Under the pieces are notes generated by a model, which saw nothing but the letters and a program-made list of their open reading frames with translations, was not told where the DNA came from and did no database searches. DNA of 64,000 bases from Piscinibacter gummiphilus (GTDB lineage Bacteria; Pseudomonadota; Gammaproteobacteria; Burkholderiales; Burkholderiaceae_C), in assembly GCF_002116905.1 (NCBI RefSeq), contig NZ_CP015118.1, forward strand, positions 6,014,001 through 6,078,000. Reading direction: 5' to 3'. Made by a program: the position numbers and the translations under genes. Of the stretch, positions 42,779 through 50,995 are shown piece after piece. Numbering within the stretch: position 1 is the stretch's first letter; each line of letters starts with the position of its first letter.

Positions 42779-45546
42779 CGGCGGAGGGCGACCCCGTCCA
42801 GGGTCTTCAGGAATTTCGCGGCCAGCTTGGGCCGCCCGGTGTTCGTCAGCAGGTCGGCGAGGCTGCGCAGCGCGCGGGCCTCCCACGCCTTCGCGCCGAG
42901 CTGCCGCGCGGTGTCGAGCGCGTTGCGGTAGGCGGCCTCGGCGTCGTCGGTGCGTCCGCAGCGTTCGTGCCGCCAGCCCACGGCGCGCCAGGTTTCCGGC
43001 GCGCACCACTGGCCTTCGCCACGCGCCAGCCGCTCGACCACGCGCTCGTCGAGCCAGTCGAGGCAGAACGTCAGCAGCATCTCCTGCCGCGGCGGGTCGT
43101 ACGAGGAGAGCCGCGTGGCCACGTCGCGCACGTGCGCCTCGCGGTCGGGTCCGGCGGACAGCAGCAGCCCTTCGACGAACCACTCGGCATACCGCAGCCA
43201 GCCCAGCAGGCCGCGGCGCTGCGCCTCGTCCTTCATGCGGTGGATCCAGCGGGCGGCCAACGGGATGTCGCCGGCCCACAGCGCCACCACACACGCCCCG
43301 TACAGCGCCGAGCAGAGCGACACCGCATGCCCGAGCGCCTCGGCGCGGGCCACCGCCTCGCGGCTCATCGCCAAGGCCTGTTCGCCCTCGCCCTGGATCC
43401 ACAGCGTGCGCACGAGCAGCGCCTGGGTCGCGACCACGGCGTCCGGCCCCACCACGTTGGGCTGGGTGCGGCCGCTTCCGTGCGTGATCGCGAGGGCCTC
43501 CTCGCTGTGGCAGCGCGACACCGCGAAGCGGCCGCCGAAGTGGTTGGCCATCGCGCTGACACGGTGGGACAGCACGAGTGCCGTCGTGTCGTCCCACGGC
43601 GCGACGAACGCCGCGAGGGCATCGGCATGCGCCAGCGCCGCCGCGTATTCGCCGCGGAACATGTCGCAGGTGCTGCGGCCCCAGCGCGCCTTCAGCTCCA
43701 GGCCCGGCGACCCGGTCGCGATGGCCCCGGCCAGCGCCTGGTCGCACCGCGCGTCGAGCGTGTCGTCGACGCCCGCGGTCTGCAGCAGCGCGGTGACCAG
43801 CGTGGTGTTCAGCGACGCGGCCATGCCGGTGTCCGGCGCGGGCTGCTGGCCCACGAGGCGCAGGGCCGCCTCGGCCAGCTCGCGGAACTCCGCCACCTGC
43901 GACAGGTGGAACCACAGCGGCGACGAGGTGGTGACCAGCGCCGCCGCCAGCGCCACGTCGGGCTGCTGCACGAGGCACACCTCCAGCGCCGAGCGCACGT
44001 CGTTCAGGCGATAGGCATACCGTTCGCCCCAGGCCTGTTCGTTCAGCACCTGCAGCTCGACGTTCGCTTCCTTCATCAGGTCGAGCATCAGCGTCGCATG
44101 GCGGCGCAGCAGCGCGACACGTTCGTCGCTCTGCGCCAGCAGCGCGGCAGCATAGCTGCGCGTGGTGTCGAGCAGGCGATAGGGCGCGACCGCATCGTCG
44201 CCGTCGAAGAACACGAGCGACTTGTCGGCGAGGGACACCAGCGTGTCGAAGGCGTCCTCCGGGTCCACGTCGATGGCCACGCCCAGGGCAGAGTCGACGT
44301 CGAACCGCCCGCGGAAGACCGACAGGCGGCGGAACAGCCGCAGCTCGCCCTCACCCAGCAGCGCGATGCTCCAGTCGAGCGCTGCCGCGAGCGTGCGGTG
44401 CCGTGGCGGCGCGCCGCGGTTGCTGATCGAGAAGAGCCGGATGTGGTCGTCGAGCCGCGGGGCGAGGTCGCGCGCGGACTGGCCGCCCAGGCGGGCCGCG
44501 ACGAGTTCGATGGCGAGCGGGATGCCGTCGAGCTGCCGCGCGATGCGGGCGAGCAGCGGCCCCTGCGACTCGTTGAACTGCCCGGCACCCGCCGCTTCGG
44601 CGCGCCCCACCAGCAGACGCACGGCGGGCCAGTGCAGCGCTTCCGTGAGCGACACCCCCTCCGCGTCGGGCACGGCCAGCGGCGACAGCCGCAGCACCCA
44701 CTCGCCCGACACCCGCAGGGTCTCGCGGCTCGTCGCCAGCACGCGCAGGCCCGGGAGCGCCGTGAGCAGCGCCATGACCGGCTGAGCGAGCGATTCCACG
44801 ACGTGTTCGCAGTTGTCGATCACGAGCAGCATGTCGCGCCCGACCAGGCTCTGCGTGATCGCCTGGATGGTGTCGGGCAGGTCCGGCGCCGCACCGAGCG
44901 AACGGGCCATCGTGCTCAGCACGTGGTCGCTCGAGATCAGCGGCGAGAGGTCCACGAAGGCGACCTGGGTGCCCCGCGTCTGCTGCAGGCTTTCCGCCGA
45001 GCGGATCGCCACGCTGGTCTTGCCGATGCCGCCCGGCCCGACGATCGTGACGAGGCGGTGCGTCGAGAGCGACTCGATCACGGTGGCCACGTCGGCATCG
45101 CGCCCGACCAGCTCGGTCAGGCGCGCGGGCAGTGCCGTGAACGACGGCGCCGCGATGCGGGCACGCGGCACGACCGAGGTGTCGATCTCCTCGCGCGACA
45201 CGCGGCCGTTGAACCGGTAGCCACGCGACGGGATGTTCGAGATCCACTCGCGGCATTCGTCGTCGGCGCCCGGTTCACCGAGGGCCTTGCGCAGCATGGA
45301 CATGTGCACGCGCACGCTGGCTTCCTCGACGACCACACCGGCCCACACGGTGGCGAGCAGTTCGTCCTTGCCGATGTACTCGCCGGCGCGGCGCACGAGC
45401 TGCAGCATCAGGTCGAAGGAACGGGGGCCGAGGCGAACGGCCTGGCCTGCCCGTTCGAGCCGCCGCTGGGTCTCGCAGAGCGCGAACGCGCCGAAGCGCC
45501 AGCAGGTCTCTGTCGATGTCGGAGCGGCCTCGGGCGGTGCTGGCAT
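42775..45546 (-). CDS. OmpR-type winged helix - NB-ARC ATPase - TPR regulator
   Basis: Large AfsR/SARP-like regulator of 923 residues. An OmpR/CadC-type winged helix lies at about 20-113 (VRVHMSMLRKALGE, ISNIPSRGYRFNG), then an NB-ARC/STAND ATPase with P-loop GPGGIGKT at 170-177 and Walker B LLVIDNCEHVV, then a helical TPR-like C-terminus. STAND proteins switch by ATP-driven oligomerisation after ligand binding. The same frame stays open to 47199 upstream, but that would cross the glutathione transferase and LysR genes and was rejected. Coupled by ATGA to the hydrolase gene it probably controls. Confidence 0.85.
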   Translation of the reverse strand: MPAPPEAAPTSTETCWRFGAFALCETQRRLERAGQAVRLGPRSFDLMLQLVRRAGEYIGKDELLATVWAGVVVEEASVRVHMSMLRKALGEPGADDECREWISNIPSRGYRFNGRVSREEIDTSVVPRARIAAPSFTALPARLTELVGRDADVATVIESLSTHRLVTIVGPGGIGKTSVAIRSAESLQQTRGTQVAFVDLSPLISSDHVLSTMARSLGAAPDLPDTIQAITQSLVGRDMLLVIDNCEHVVESLAQPVMALLTALPGLRVLATSRETLRVSGEWVLRLSPLAVPDAEGVSLTEALHWPAVRLLVGRAEAAGAGQFNESQGPLLARIARQLDGIPLAIELVAARLGGQSARDLAPRLDDHIRLFSISNRGAPPRHRTLAAALDWSIALLGEGELRLFRRLSVFRGRFDVDSALGVAIDVDPEDAFDTLVSLADKSLVFFDGDDAVAPYRLLDTTRSYAAALLAQSDERVALLRRHATLMLDLMKEANVELQVLNEQAWGERYAYRLNDVRSALEVCLVQQPDVALAAALVTTSSPLWFHLSQVAEFRELAEAALRLVGQQPAPDTGMAASLNTTLVTALLQTAGVDDTLDARCDQALAGAIATGSPGLELKARWGRSTCDMFRGEYAAALAHADALAAFVAPWDDTTALVLSHRVSAMANHFGGRFAVSRCHSEEALAITHGSGRTQPNVVGPDAVVATQALLVRTLWIQGEGEQALAMSREAVARAEALGHAVSLCSALYGACVVALWAGDIPLAARWIHRMKDEAQRRGLLGWLRYAEWFVEGLLLSAGPDREAHVRDVATRLSSYDPPRQEMLLTFCLDWLDERVVERLARGEGQWCAPETWRAVGWRHERCGRTDDAEAAYRNALDTARQLGAKAWEARALRSLADLLTNTGRPKLAAKFLKTLDGVALRR

Positions 45547-45699
45547 GGTGGACTGGAATGAGGCTCGCACGGGGTGAGCGGCGAGTATGAAATGAAAGCC
45601 GGGAGGCGTCAAAACGGCCCCGCGGCGATCAACCCCCTTCACCCGCCTCGTCAACAGCACGCAGGCGGCACGTGGAGTGGACCACAGGCCGGCGCGTCC

Positions 45700-45770
45700 G
45701 ATGGTGCGTTCATGGAAACACTGTGGTGAACGGCGCGGGCCTACCGACGCCGTGGCCCGCCTCCTAGCAT
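45700..45770 (+). promoter_or_regulatory. LysR-type operator O1 and promoter of the first GST gene
   Basis: GATGGTG (45700-45706), 7 bases, GGAAACA (45714-45720), then CCTAGCAT (45763-45770) starting 49 bases after the start of the second half. CCTACCG lies exactly 16 bases before CCTAGCAT. The rest of the 261-base gap upstream of 45808 shows nothing else evident. Confidence 0.68.
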
Positions 45771-45807
45771 GGGCTTCCACAGCACGGGCCGAGGGACCGA
45801 TCGCGAG

Positions 45808-46425
45808 ATGATGCAGCTCTACTACATGGCCGGCGCCAGTTCGCTGGCGGCCCACATCGTGCTGGAGTGGGTCCAGGCGTCGTACCAGTTGGTGGAGATG
45901 ACGCCGGAGAGCCTGCGGTCCGCGAGTTTCCTGGGCCTCAACGCATTGGGCAAGGTGCCCGTGCTGACGCACGGCGCGTTCACGCTCACCGAAAGCGTGG
46001 CCATCCTCAGCTACCTCGTCGACCTGAACCCCGCGTCGGGCCTGCTCGGCGGGGACACGCGCTCCCGCGCCGAGGCCATGCGCTGGCTGGCCTTCCTGAA
46101 CACCGAGGTGCACCCGTCGTTCCGGCCGCTGCTCGCGCGGCCGGAGCCCGACGAGGCCGACCCGCCGGCCGGGCGCGCCACGGCGGCGGCCCGGCGGGCC
46201 GTGCGCGAACACCTCGCGCGCCTGGACCGCCAGCTCGAATCCCGCGACTGGATCGCCGGCGTGCGGTCGGTGGCCGACCCCTACCTGTTCGTGATGTTCC
46301 GCTGGGCGGTGGCGATGGACGTGGACCTCGACGGCCTGCGCTACCTGACCGCCTTCGCGCGCCGCATGTATGGCGACGCGGGTACCCGCGCCGCGCTGCA
46401 CGCGGAGGAAGGCCTCGCCCTCTGA
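45808..46425 (+). CDS. Glutathione S-transferase family protein (1 of 3)
   Basis: Glutathione transferase of 205 residues: thioredoxin-fold N-domain (MQLYYMAGASSLAAHIVLEW; cis-Pro in GKVPVL; TESVAIL) and helical C-domain (VADPYLFVMFRWAVAMDV). The catalytic-type Ser lies in GASSLA. Two ATGs are adjacent; the first is better spaced from GAGGGA. It is the closest paralogue of the GST genes at 49727 and 53729, and has its own copy of the shared LysR-type promoter. Confidence 0.9.
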   Translation: MMQLYYMAGASSLAAHIVLEWVQASYQLVEMTPESLRSASFLGLNALGKVPVLTHGAFTLTESVAILSYLVDLNPASGLLGGDTRSRAEAMRWLAFLNTEVHPSFRPLLARPEPDEADPPAGRATAAARRAVREHLARLDRQLESRDWIAGVRSVADPYLFVMFRWAVAMDVDLDGLRYLTAFARRMYGDAGTRAALHAEEGLAL

Positions 46426-46442
46426 CGGCGGCCGGGCCGCCA

Positions 46443-47459
46443 TCAGGCGACCTGCCGGACGGGCTCGCCGATCGGGCCGAGGCCCGAGGCGAACGCCATC
46501 GATTGCCGGTGCTGCGCGCGGATGCGCAGGGTCATGTAGTCGATGAACACCCGCACCCGCGACGGCAGCTGGCGCCGGCTCGGGTAGCAGATGTAGTGGC
46601 CGCGGTCGTCCGGCTCGTGTTCGGCCAGGCAGGTGACGAGGTCGCCCGACTGCAGCGGCTCGCACAGCTGGAAGGCGGGCAGCTGGGCGAGGCCCTGGCC
46701 GCCGAGCGCGGCCTGCAGCACGAGGTCGTCGTCGTTGAACGTGCTGCGTGCCGGCGGCAGCATCCGGTGGGTGCGGCCGTCGACCTTGAACTCCCATTCC
46801 GCGAGCCGCCCCGACGGCAGCCGCAGGTGCACGCAGCGGTGCTGCGCCAGCTCGTCGAGCGAACGCGGCAGGCCGTGTTCGCGCGCATACGCGGGTGACG
46901 CGCAGGTCACCATCCGCATCGGCACGAGCTGCTTGGCCACCACCTGGCTGTCTTCCATGCGGCCGTTCTGGAACGAGATGTCGATGCGGTCGGCGATGAA
47001 CTCCGGCCGGGCGTCGTCGAGCAGCAATTCCAGCTCGATCTCGGGGTGGGCCTCCTGAAAGCCGGCCAGCAGCGGGGCCACGACCTTGCGGCCGAAGGTC
47101 GCGGACGAGCTGACGCGAAGCCGGCCGCGCGGGCGCCCCTCGCGCAGGTCGCGCATCTCTTCGAAGGCCTGGGCGATGTGCATCACGCCCGGCTGGCACC
47201 GGGCGAAGAACAGCTCGCCTTCGCTGGTGAGCGAGATGCTGCGCGTGGTGCGGTGGAACAGCCGCGCGTTGAGCTGCACCTCGAGCCGCTGCACGTTGCG
47301 GCTGACGGCGGATCGCCCGATGCCCAGGCGGTCGCCCGCCCGGGCGAAATTGCCCTCGTTCGCCACCGCCATGAAGGCGAGCACCCCCGCGTAGCTCGTG
47401 GCGAAGCTCGACGCCAGCCCGTCGCCGGCGTCGCTGCCCGGTCGTGTCACGATTTCCAT
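46443..47459 (-). CDS. LysR family transcriptional regulator (1 of 2)
   Basis: LysR-type regulator of 338 residues: winged helix at about 25-85 with DRLGIGRSAVSRNVQRLE, and a two-lobed effector domain ending in YPSRRQLPSRVRVFIDYM. It closely resembles the regulator at 57079, with almost the same recognition helix. It is divergent from the dienelactone hydrolase gene, whose promoter carries the shared operator; it converges on the first GST gene. No clear operator copy was found reading toward this gene itself. Confidence 0.93.
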   Translation of the reverse strand: MEIVTRPGSDAGDGLASSFATSYAGVLAFMAVANEGNFARAGDRLGIGRSAVSRNVQRLEVQLNARLFHRTTRSISLTSEGELFFARCQPGVMHIAQAFEEMRDLREGRPRGRLRVSSSATFGRKVVAPLLAGFQEAHPEIELELLLDDARPEFIADRIDISFQNGRMEDSQVVAKQLVPMRMVTCASPAYAREHGLPRSLDELAQHRCVHLRLPSGRLAEWEFKVDGRTHRMLPPARSTFNDDDLVLQAALGGQGLAQLPAFQLCEPLQSGDLVTCLAEHEPDDRGHYICYPSRRQLPSRVRVFIDYMTLRIRAQHRQSMAFASGLGPIGEPVRQVA

Positions 47460-47590
47460 GATTCGATGCTCCTTCCCGCTCGGCCTCTCCCCCGCGGGGA
47501 AGGCGAGACCAGTATCGAAGCCGGTCCGCCGCGAGGCGAGTTAATCGGTGAAAAAGCGCACGCTGATCTCGTTAACACGGCGTGCCCGGC

Positions 47591-47661
47591 AGTGGTGCCG
47601 CAGGGTCAACAGGCCGATGAGCGATCGGGGCCTACCGGGGCCTGGCGGCCGTCCCTAGCAT
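47591..47661 (+). promoter_or_regulatory. LysR-type operator O2 and promoter of the DLH gene
   Basis: AGTGGTG (47591-47597), 7 bases, GTCAACA (47605-47611), then CCTAGCAT (47654-47661) at the same 49-base offset; CCTACCG is 16 bases before it. Between this and the LysR gene (47460-47590) an AT-rich spot with ATCGGTG (47544) is the only other feature. Confidence 0.7.
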
Positions 47662-47693
47662 CGGTTTCCCCACCACTTCCCTCGGCGGAACCC

Positions 47694-48389
47694 ATGCCCA
47701 CCACCCTCCCGATCGACACGCCCGACGGCACCTTCCGGGCCCACCTGTCCCGCCCCTCGACAATGCCCGCGCCGGTGGTGGTCGTGCTCCACGAGGTCTA
47801 CGGCGTCAACGCCGACATGCGCGCGACGTGCGACGGGCTGGCCGAGCGCGGCTACCTGGCCGTGTGCCCGGACCTGCTGTGGCGGCTCGAACCCGGCGTG
47901 GACCTCACGGACCGCACCCCGGCCGAGCGGGACAAGGCGGTGTCGCTGTACCAGGCCTTCGACGTCGAGCAGGGCGTGGCCGACGTGCTGCGCACCCTGG
48001 AGGCAGCCCGCACGCTGCCCGGGGCAGACGGCCGCGTCGGGCTGCTGGGCTTTTGCCTCGGCGGCCTGCTGGCCCTGCTCACCACCTCACGCACGCGGGT
48101 CGATGCCGCGGTCGTGTACTACCCCGGCGGCGCGAACCGGTACCTCGACGACACAGCCCGCATCGACAGCCCGCTGCTCGTGCACCTCGCGCAGGACGAC
48201 GAGTACATCCCGCTGCCGGCCCGCCAGGACATCTTCGACGCGCTGGAGCGGCGCCCGCGGGTCGAGACGTTCCTCTACCCGGAGTGCCGCCACGCGTTCG
48301 CGCGCCGCGGCGGCGAACACCGCGACGAGGCGGCGGCGGCACTCGCGCAGCAGCGCTCGGCGGCCTTCCTGGGGGCGTACCTGGCCTGA
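47694..48389 (+). CDS. Dienelactone hydrolase family protein
   Basis: Alpha/beta hydrolase of 231 residues with a Cys nucleophile in GFCLGG and a His in CRHAFARRG; DDEYIPL precedes the acid position. Dienelactone hydrolases open the lactone from chloroaromatic breakdown, but most relatives have unknown substrates, and no catechol genes are nearby. The gene has its own LysR-type promoter and ends one base from the convergent SDR remnant. Confidence 0.9.
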   Translation: MPTTLPIDTPDGTFRAHLSRPSTMPAPVVVVLHEVYGVNADMRATCDGLAERGYLAVCPDLLWRLEPGVDLTDRTPAERDKAVSLYQAFDVEQGVADVLRTLEAARTLPGADGRVGLLGFCLGGLLALLTTSRTRVDAAVVYYPGGANRYLDDTARIDSPLLVHLAQDDEYIPLPARQDIFDALERRPRVETFLYPECRHAFARRGGEHRDEAAAALAQQRSAAFLGAYLA

Positions 48390-48390
48390 T

Positions 48391-49142
48391 TCAGGTGACG
48401 TCCAGCCCGCCGTCGACGGTGATCACCTGCCCGGTGACCCAAGCGCCGGCGGGCGAGGCCAGCGTCGCGATCCACGCGGCCACCTCGTCCGGCGTGCCGC
48501 GGCGCGCGAGCGGGATGGTCGCGCGCTCCTGGGCCCGCACCTGCTCGGCCTGTTCCTCGCTCAGCTGCATGCGTTCGGTCAGGAAGTCGGTGTCGGTCGG
48601 GCCCGCGGCGACCGCGTTGACGCGGATGCCGTCCGGCGCGAACTCGAGCGCCCAGCACTTCGTCATCAGTTCGAGCGCTGCCTTGCTGCCCGCGTAGTGG
48701 GACAGCGCCGCCGCGGCCTTGTGGCCGAAGGTGCTCGAGACGTTGACGATGTGGCCCCGGCTGCGCTTGAGGTGCGGCAGCGCGGCGCGCGCGAGCAGCG
48801 ACGGCCCCACGACGTTGTGTCGAAGATCTCGCGGATGCGCTCCGCGGTCGCGTCGGCCAGCGGCAGGATCGCGCCCGCGCCGGCGTTGTTGACGAGCACG
48901 TCGAGGCGGCCGTGCCGCTCGACGGTCTCCTGCACCGTGCGTTCGGCGTCTGCGGCGCGGCCGGCGTCGGCGACGATGAACCCGATGGCCGGATGGTCCG
49001 CCGCGGCGGCCTCCAGCGCGGCCTGGCGGCGTCCGGTGATGACCACGCGGGCGCCCTGCGCCGCGAAGCGCCGGGCGGTGGCCCGGCCGATGCCGGCGCC
49101 ACCGCCGGTGATGAGGACCACGGGGGTGTCGGATGAGGACAT
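48391..49142 (-). pseudogene. Short-chain dehydrogenase with a single-base frameshift
   Basis: A classical SDR split over two frames. From 49142 it reads MSSSDTPVVLITGGGAGIGRA (NAD(P)-binding TGxxxGIG) through NNAGAGAILPLADATAERIREIFDT, then needs one extra base near 48816 to continue as NVVGPSLLARAALP, VNVSSTF, the catalytic YAGSK and the end GQVITVDGGLDVT. Restoring one base (a C after GACAC) gives a normal 250-residue enzyme, and both halves are otherwise intact and well conserved. It is either a very young pseudogene or a sequence error. Confidence 0.85.
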
Positions 49143-49193
49143 GTCGAAGCTCCTTGAAAGGGGGAGCCAGTGTCGACCGCGAACACCCGCCGC

Positions 49194-49264
49194 ATTGGTG
49201 CAATTCGGGAAACACGGCGAGCCCCGTCCCATGCCTTCCGCGCCGGAGGGGCGCTTCCTAGCAT
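49194..49264 (+). promoter_or_regulatory. LysR-type operator O3 and promoter of the cupin-GST-OsmC operon
   Basis: ATTGGTG (49194-49200), 7 bases, GGAAACA (49208-49214), then CCTAGCAT (49257-49264) at the 49-base offset; CCTTCCG lies 16 bases before it. Confidence 0.72.
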
Positions 49265-49293
49265 CGGGTCACCGTTTTCGAGAGGAGACTCCC

Positions 49294-49707
49294 ATGCCGC
49301 ACCAACCCTTCGCCCTGCCCGCCATCGCACTGCTCTCCGCGGTGCTCTGGACCACCGAACCCGCGACCGCCGCACCGCCCCCGCCGGCGGTCGACGCGCT
49401 GATGTCGAAGGCGCTCCCCAACCTGCCCGGCCAGGAGGTGCTGATGCTCACCGTGACGTACCCGCCCGGCGGCGCCGACCCCGTGCACCGCCACGACGCG
49501 CACGGCTTCATCTACGTGCTCGAAGGGTCCATCGTGATGGGCGTGAAGGGAGGCAAGGAGGTCACGCTGAAGCCGGGCGAGACCTTCTACGAGGGCCCGG
49601 CCGACCTGCACACCGTGGGCCGCAACGCCAGCACCACGAAGCCGGCGAAGTTCCTCGTGTTCCTCGTGAAGAAGCAGGGCGTGGACGCCGTGCTGCCGCC
49701 GAACTGA
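49294..49707 (+). CDS. Exported cupin-domain protein
   Basis: Single-cupin protein of 137 residues with a signal peptide (about 1-26, ending ATA). The metal-site motif is VHRHDAHGFIYVLEGS and the second motif PADLHTVGRN. Expected in the periplasm; enzymatic or binding role unknown. First gene of a tight four-gene operon (gaps 19, 22 and 14 bases) with a GST, an OsmC protein and a hydrolase-OsmC fusion, and a strong GAGGAG ribosome site. Confidence 0.87.
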   Translation: MPHQPFALPAIALLSAVLWTTEPATAAPPPPAVDALMSKALPNLPGQEVLMLTVTYPPGGADPVHRHDAHGFIYVLEGSIVMGVKGGKEVTLKPGETFYEGPADLHTVGRNASTTKPAKFLVFLVKKQGVDAVLPPN

Positions 49708-49726
49708 CACGCCGGAGGGCCCCGCG

Positions 49727-50575
49727 ATGAAACTCTTCTACATGACGGGGGCCGGTTCGCTCGCCAGCCACGTCGCGCTCGAATGGGCCGGCGCGGACTA
49801 CGAGGCAGTGGCGCTGCGCCGCTCCGAACTCCAGGCACCCGCGTTCCTCGGCATCAACCCGATGGGCACGGTGCCCGTGCTGGCCGACGGCGACCTGCGG
49901 CTCACGGAAAGCATCGCCATCCTCGCGTTCATCGCCGATCGGCATCCGCGGGCCCGGCTCTGGGGCGGGGACGGCAGCGGCGCGCGCGCGCAGACGCTGC
50001 AGTGGCTCGCGTTCCTCAACGCCGAGGTGCACAAGGCCTACGGCCCGGTCTTCTACCCCGAACGCCACGGCTTCGGCCTGGTCCCCGACACCCTCGTGGC
50101 CGATGCCGGGCGGGAGCGCGTGCGCGAACTGCTGCAGCGCGTGGACGTGCAGCTGGACGGCCGCGAGTGGCTCACCGGCGAACGCACCTGCGCCGACGCG
50201 TACCTGTTCGTGATGCTGCGCTGGGCGCTCACCACGAAGGTGGGCCTGTCCGGCTTTCGGAACCTCGGCACGTACCTCCGGCGCCTGCACGACGACGCCG
50301 GCGTGCGCCGCGCGCTGTCGATGGAGGCGGGGCCGCGTCCCGTCGTGCCCGCCTCGCCGGCCGCCGCGGTCGCGCTGGTCGGCGAGGTCGTGGGCCCGGT
50401 CGAGTACCGCGAAGGCGAGGGCATGGCGATGGAGATCCGCCTCGGCGACGTGCAGATCCTCGCGGGGGAGGTCGACGTCGTGCTGACCTGGTCCGACGAA
50501 CACTACCGCGGCCAGGCCGCCATGCCGGTCGAGAACTTCTCGCGCTACGTGAGCGCGGGTGCGATCCGCCTCTGA
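49727..50575 (+). CDS. Glutathione S-transferase with a C-terminal extension (2 of 3)
   Basis: GST of 282 residues. The first 205 are a normal GST (MKLFYMTGAGSLASHVALEW; GTVPVL; TESIAIL; ADAYLFVMLRWALT). About 75 extra residues follow, predicted beta-rich, beginning near PVVPASPAAAVALV and containing YREGEGMAMEIRLGDVQI; I do not recognise them. The usual N-terminal catalytic Ser/Cys position reads GSLA. Second gene of the operon, between the cupin and OsmC genes. Confidence 0.87.
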   Translation: MKLFYMTGAGSLASHVALEWAGADYEAVALRRSELQAPAFLGINPMGTVPVLADGDLRLTESIAILAFIADRHPRARLWGGDGSGARAQTLQWLAFLNAEVHKAYGPVFYPERHGFGLVPDTLVADAGRERVRELLQRVDVQLDGREWLTGERTCADAYLFVMLRWALTTKVGLSGFRNLGTYLRRLHDDAGVRRALSMEAGPRPVVPASPAAAVALVGEVVGPVEYREGEGMAMEIRLGDVQILAGEVDVVLTWSDEHYRGQAAMPVENFSRYVSAGAIRL

Positions 50576-50597
50576 CATCCAACGACAGGAGAACCCC

Positions 50598-50981
50598 ATG
50601 GCCATCGGCACCGCACGCATCGGTCGCGACCGCTACCGCACCGACATCGACCTCGGCTCCCATCGCCTCGTGGCGGACGAACCCGCCGTGCTCGGCGGCC
50701 GGAACGACGGACCCGCGCCGTACGAGCTGCTGCTCGCGAGCCTCGGCGCCTGCACCGCGATCACGCTGCGCATGTACGCCGACCGCAAGGGCTGGCCCAT
50801 GACGTCGGTGGAGGTCGAGCTGCAATGGCGGCGCGAGGAGGACGGTCCGCGCATCGTCCGCACGCTGCGGCCGCAGGGGCTCGACGCGCAGCAGCGCCAG
50901 CGCCTCGTCGACATCGCCGAGCGCACGCCGGTCACGCTCACGCTGATGGGTGGCGTGTCGATCGACACCTTCCTCGCCTGA
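50598..50981 (+). CDS. OsmC family protein lacking the second Cys
   Basis: A 127-residue OsmC/YhfA-like protein. OsmC proteins reduce organic hydroperoxides with two cysteines. Cys52 is present in SLGACTAITLRMYADRKGWP, but the second site reads ERTPVTLTL (Thr110), where the fused paralogue in the next gene has ARCPVHRTL. Peroxidase chemistry by the usual disulfide route therefore looks lost. Third gene of the operon; ATG preceded by AGGAGA. Confidence 0.88.
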   Translation: MAIGTARIGRDRYRTDIDLGSHRLVADEPAVLGGRNDGPAPYELLLASLGACTAITLRMYADRKGWPMTSVEVELQWRREEDGPRIVRTLRPQGLDAQQRQRLVDIAERTPVTLTLMGGVSIDTFLA

Positions 50982-50995
50982 CGCGGGAGCCGTCC

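Noticed and set aside
45547..47199. Extension of the large regulator to 1474 residues
   Set aside because: The extra part runs antisense through the first GST gene and the LysR gene, and has no family similarity; the ATG at 45546 starts a normal winged-helix domain.
47460..47590. Operator copy reading toward the first LysR gene
   Set aside because: ATCGGTG at 47544 matches the left half, but the position of the right half reads GCACGCT, and orientation is toward the DLH gene.
48391..49232. Two separate genes for the N- and C-terminal halves of the SDR
   Set aside because: Each half lacks essential parts of the fold, and one added base joins them exactly at a conserved point. One frameshifted gene is simpler.
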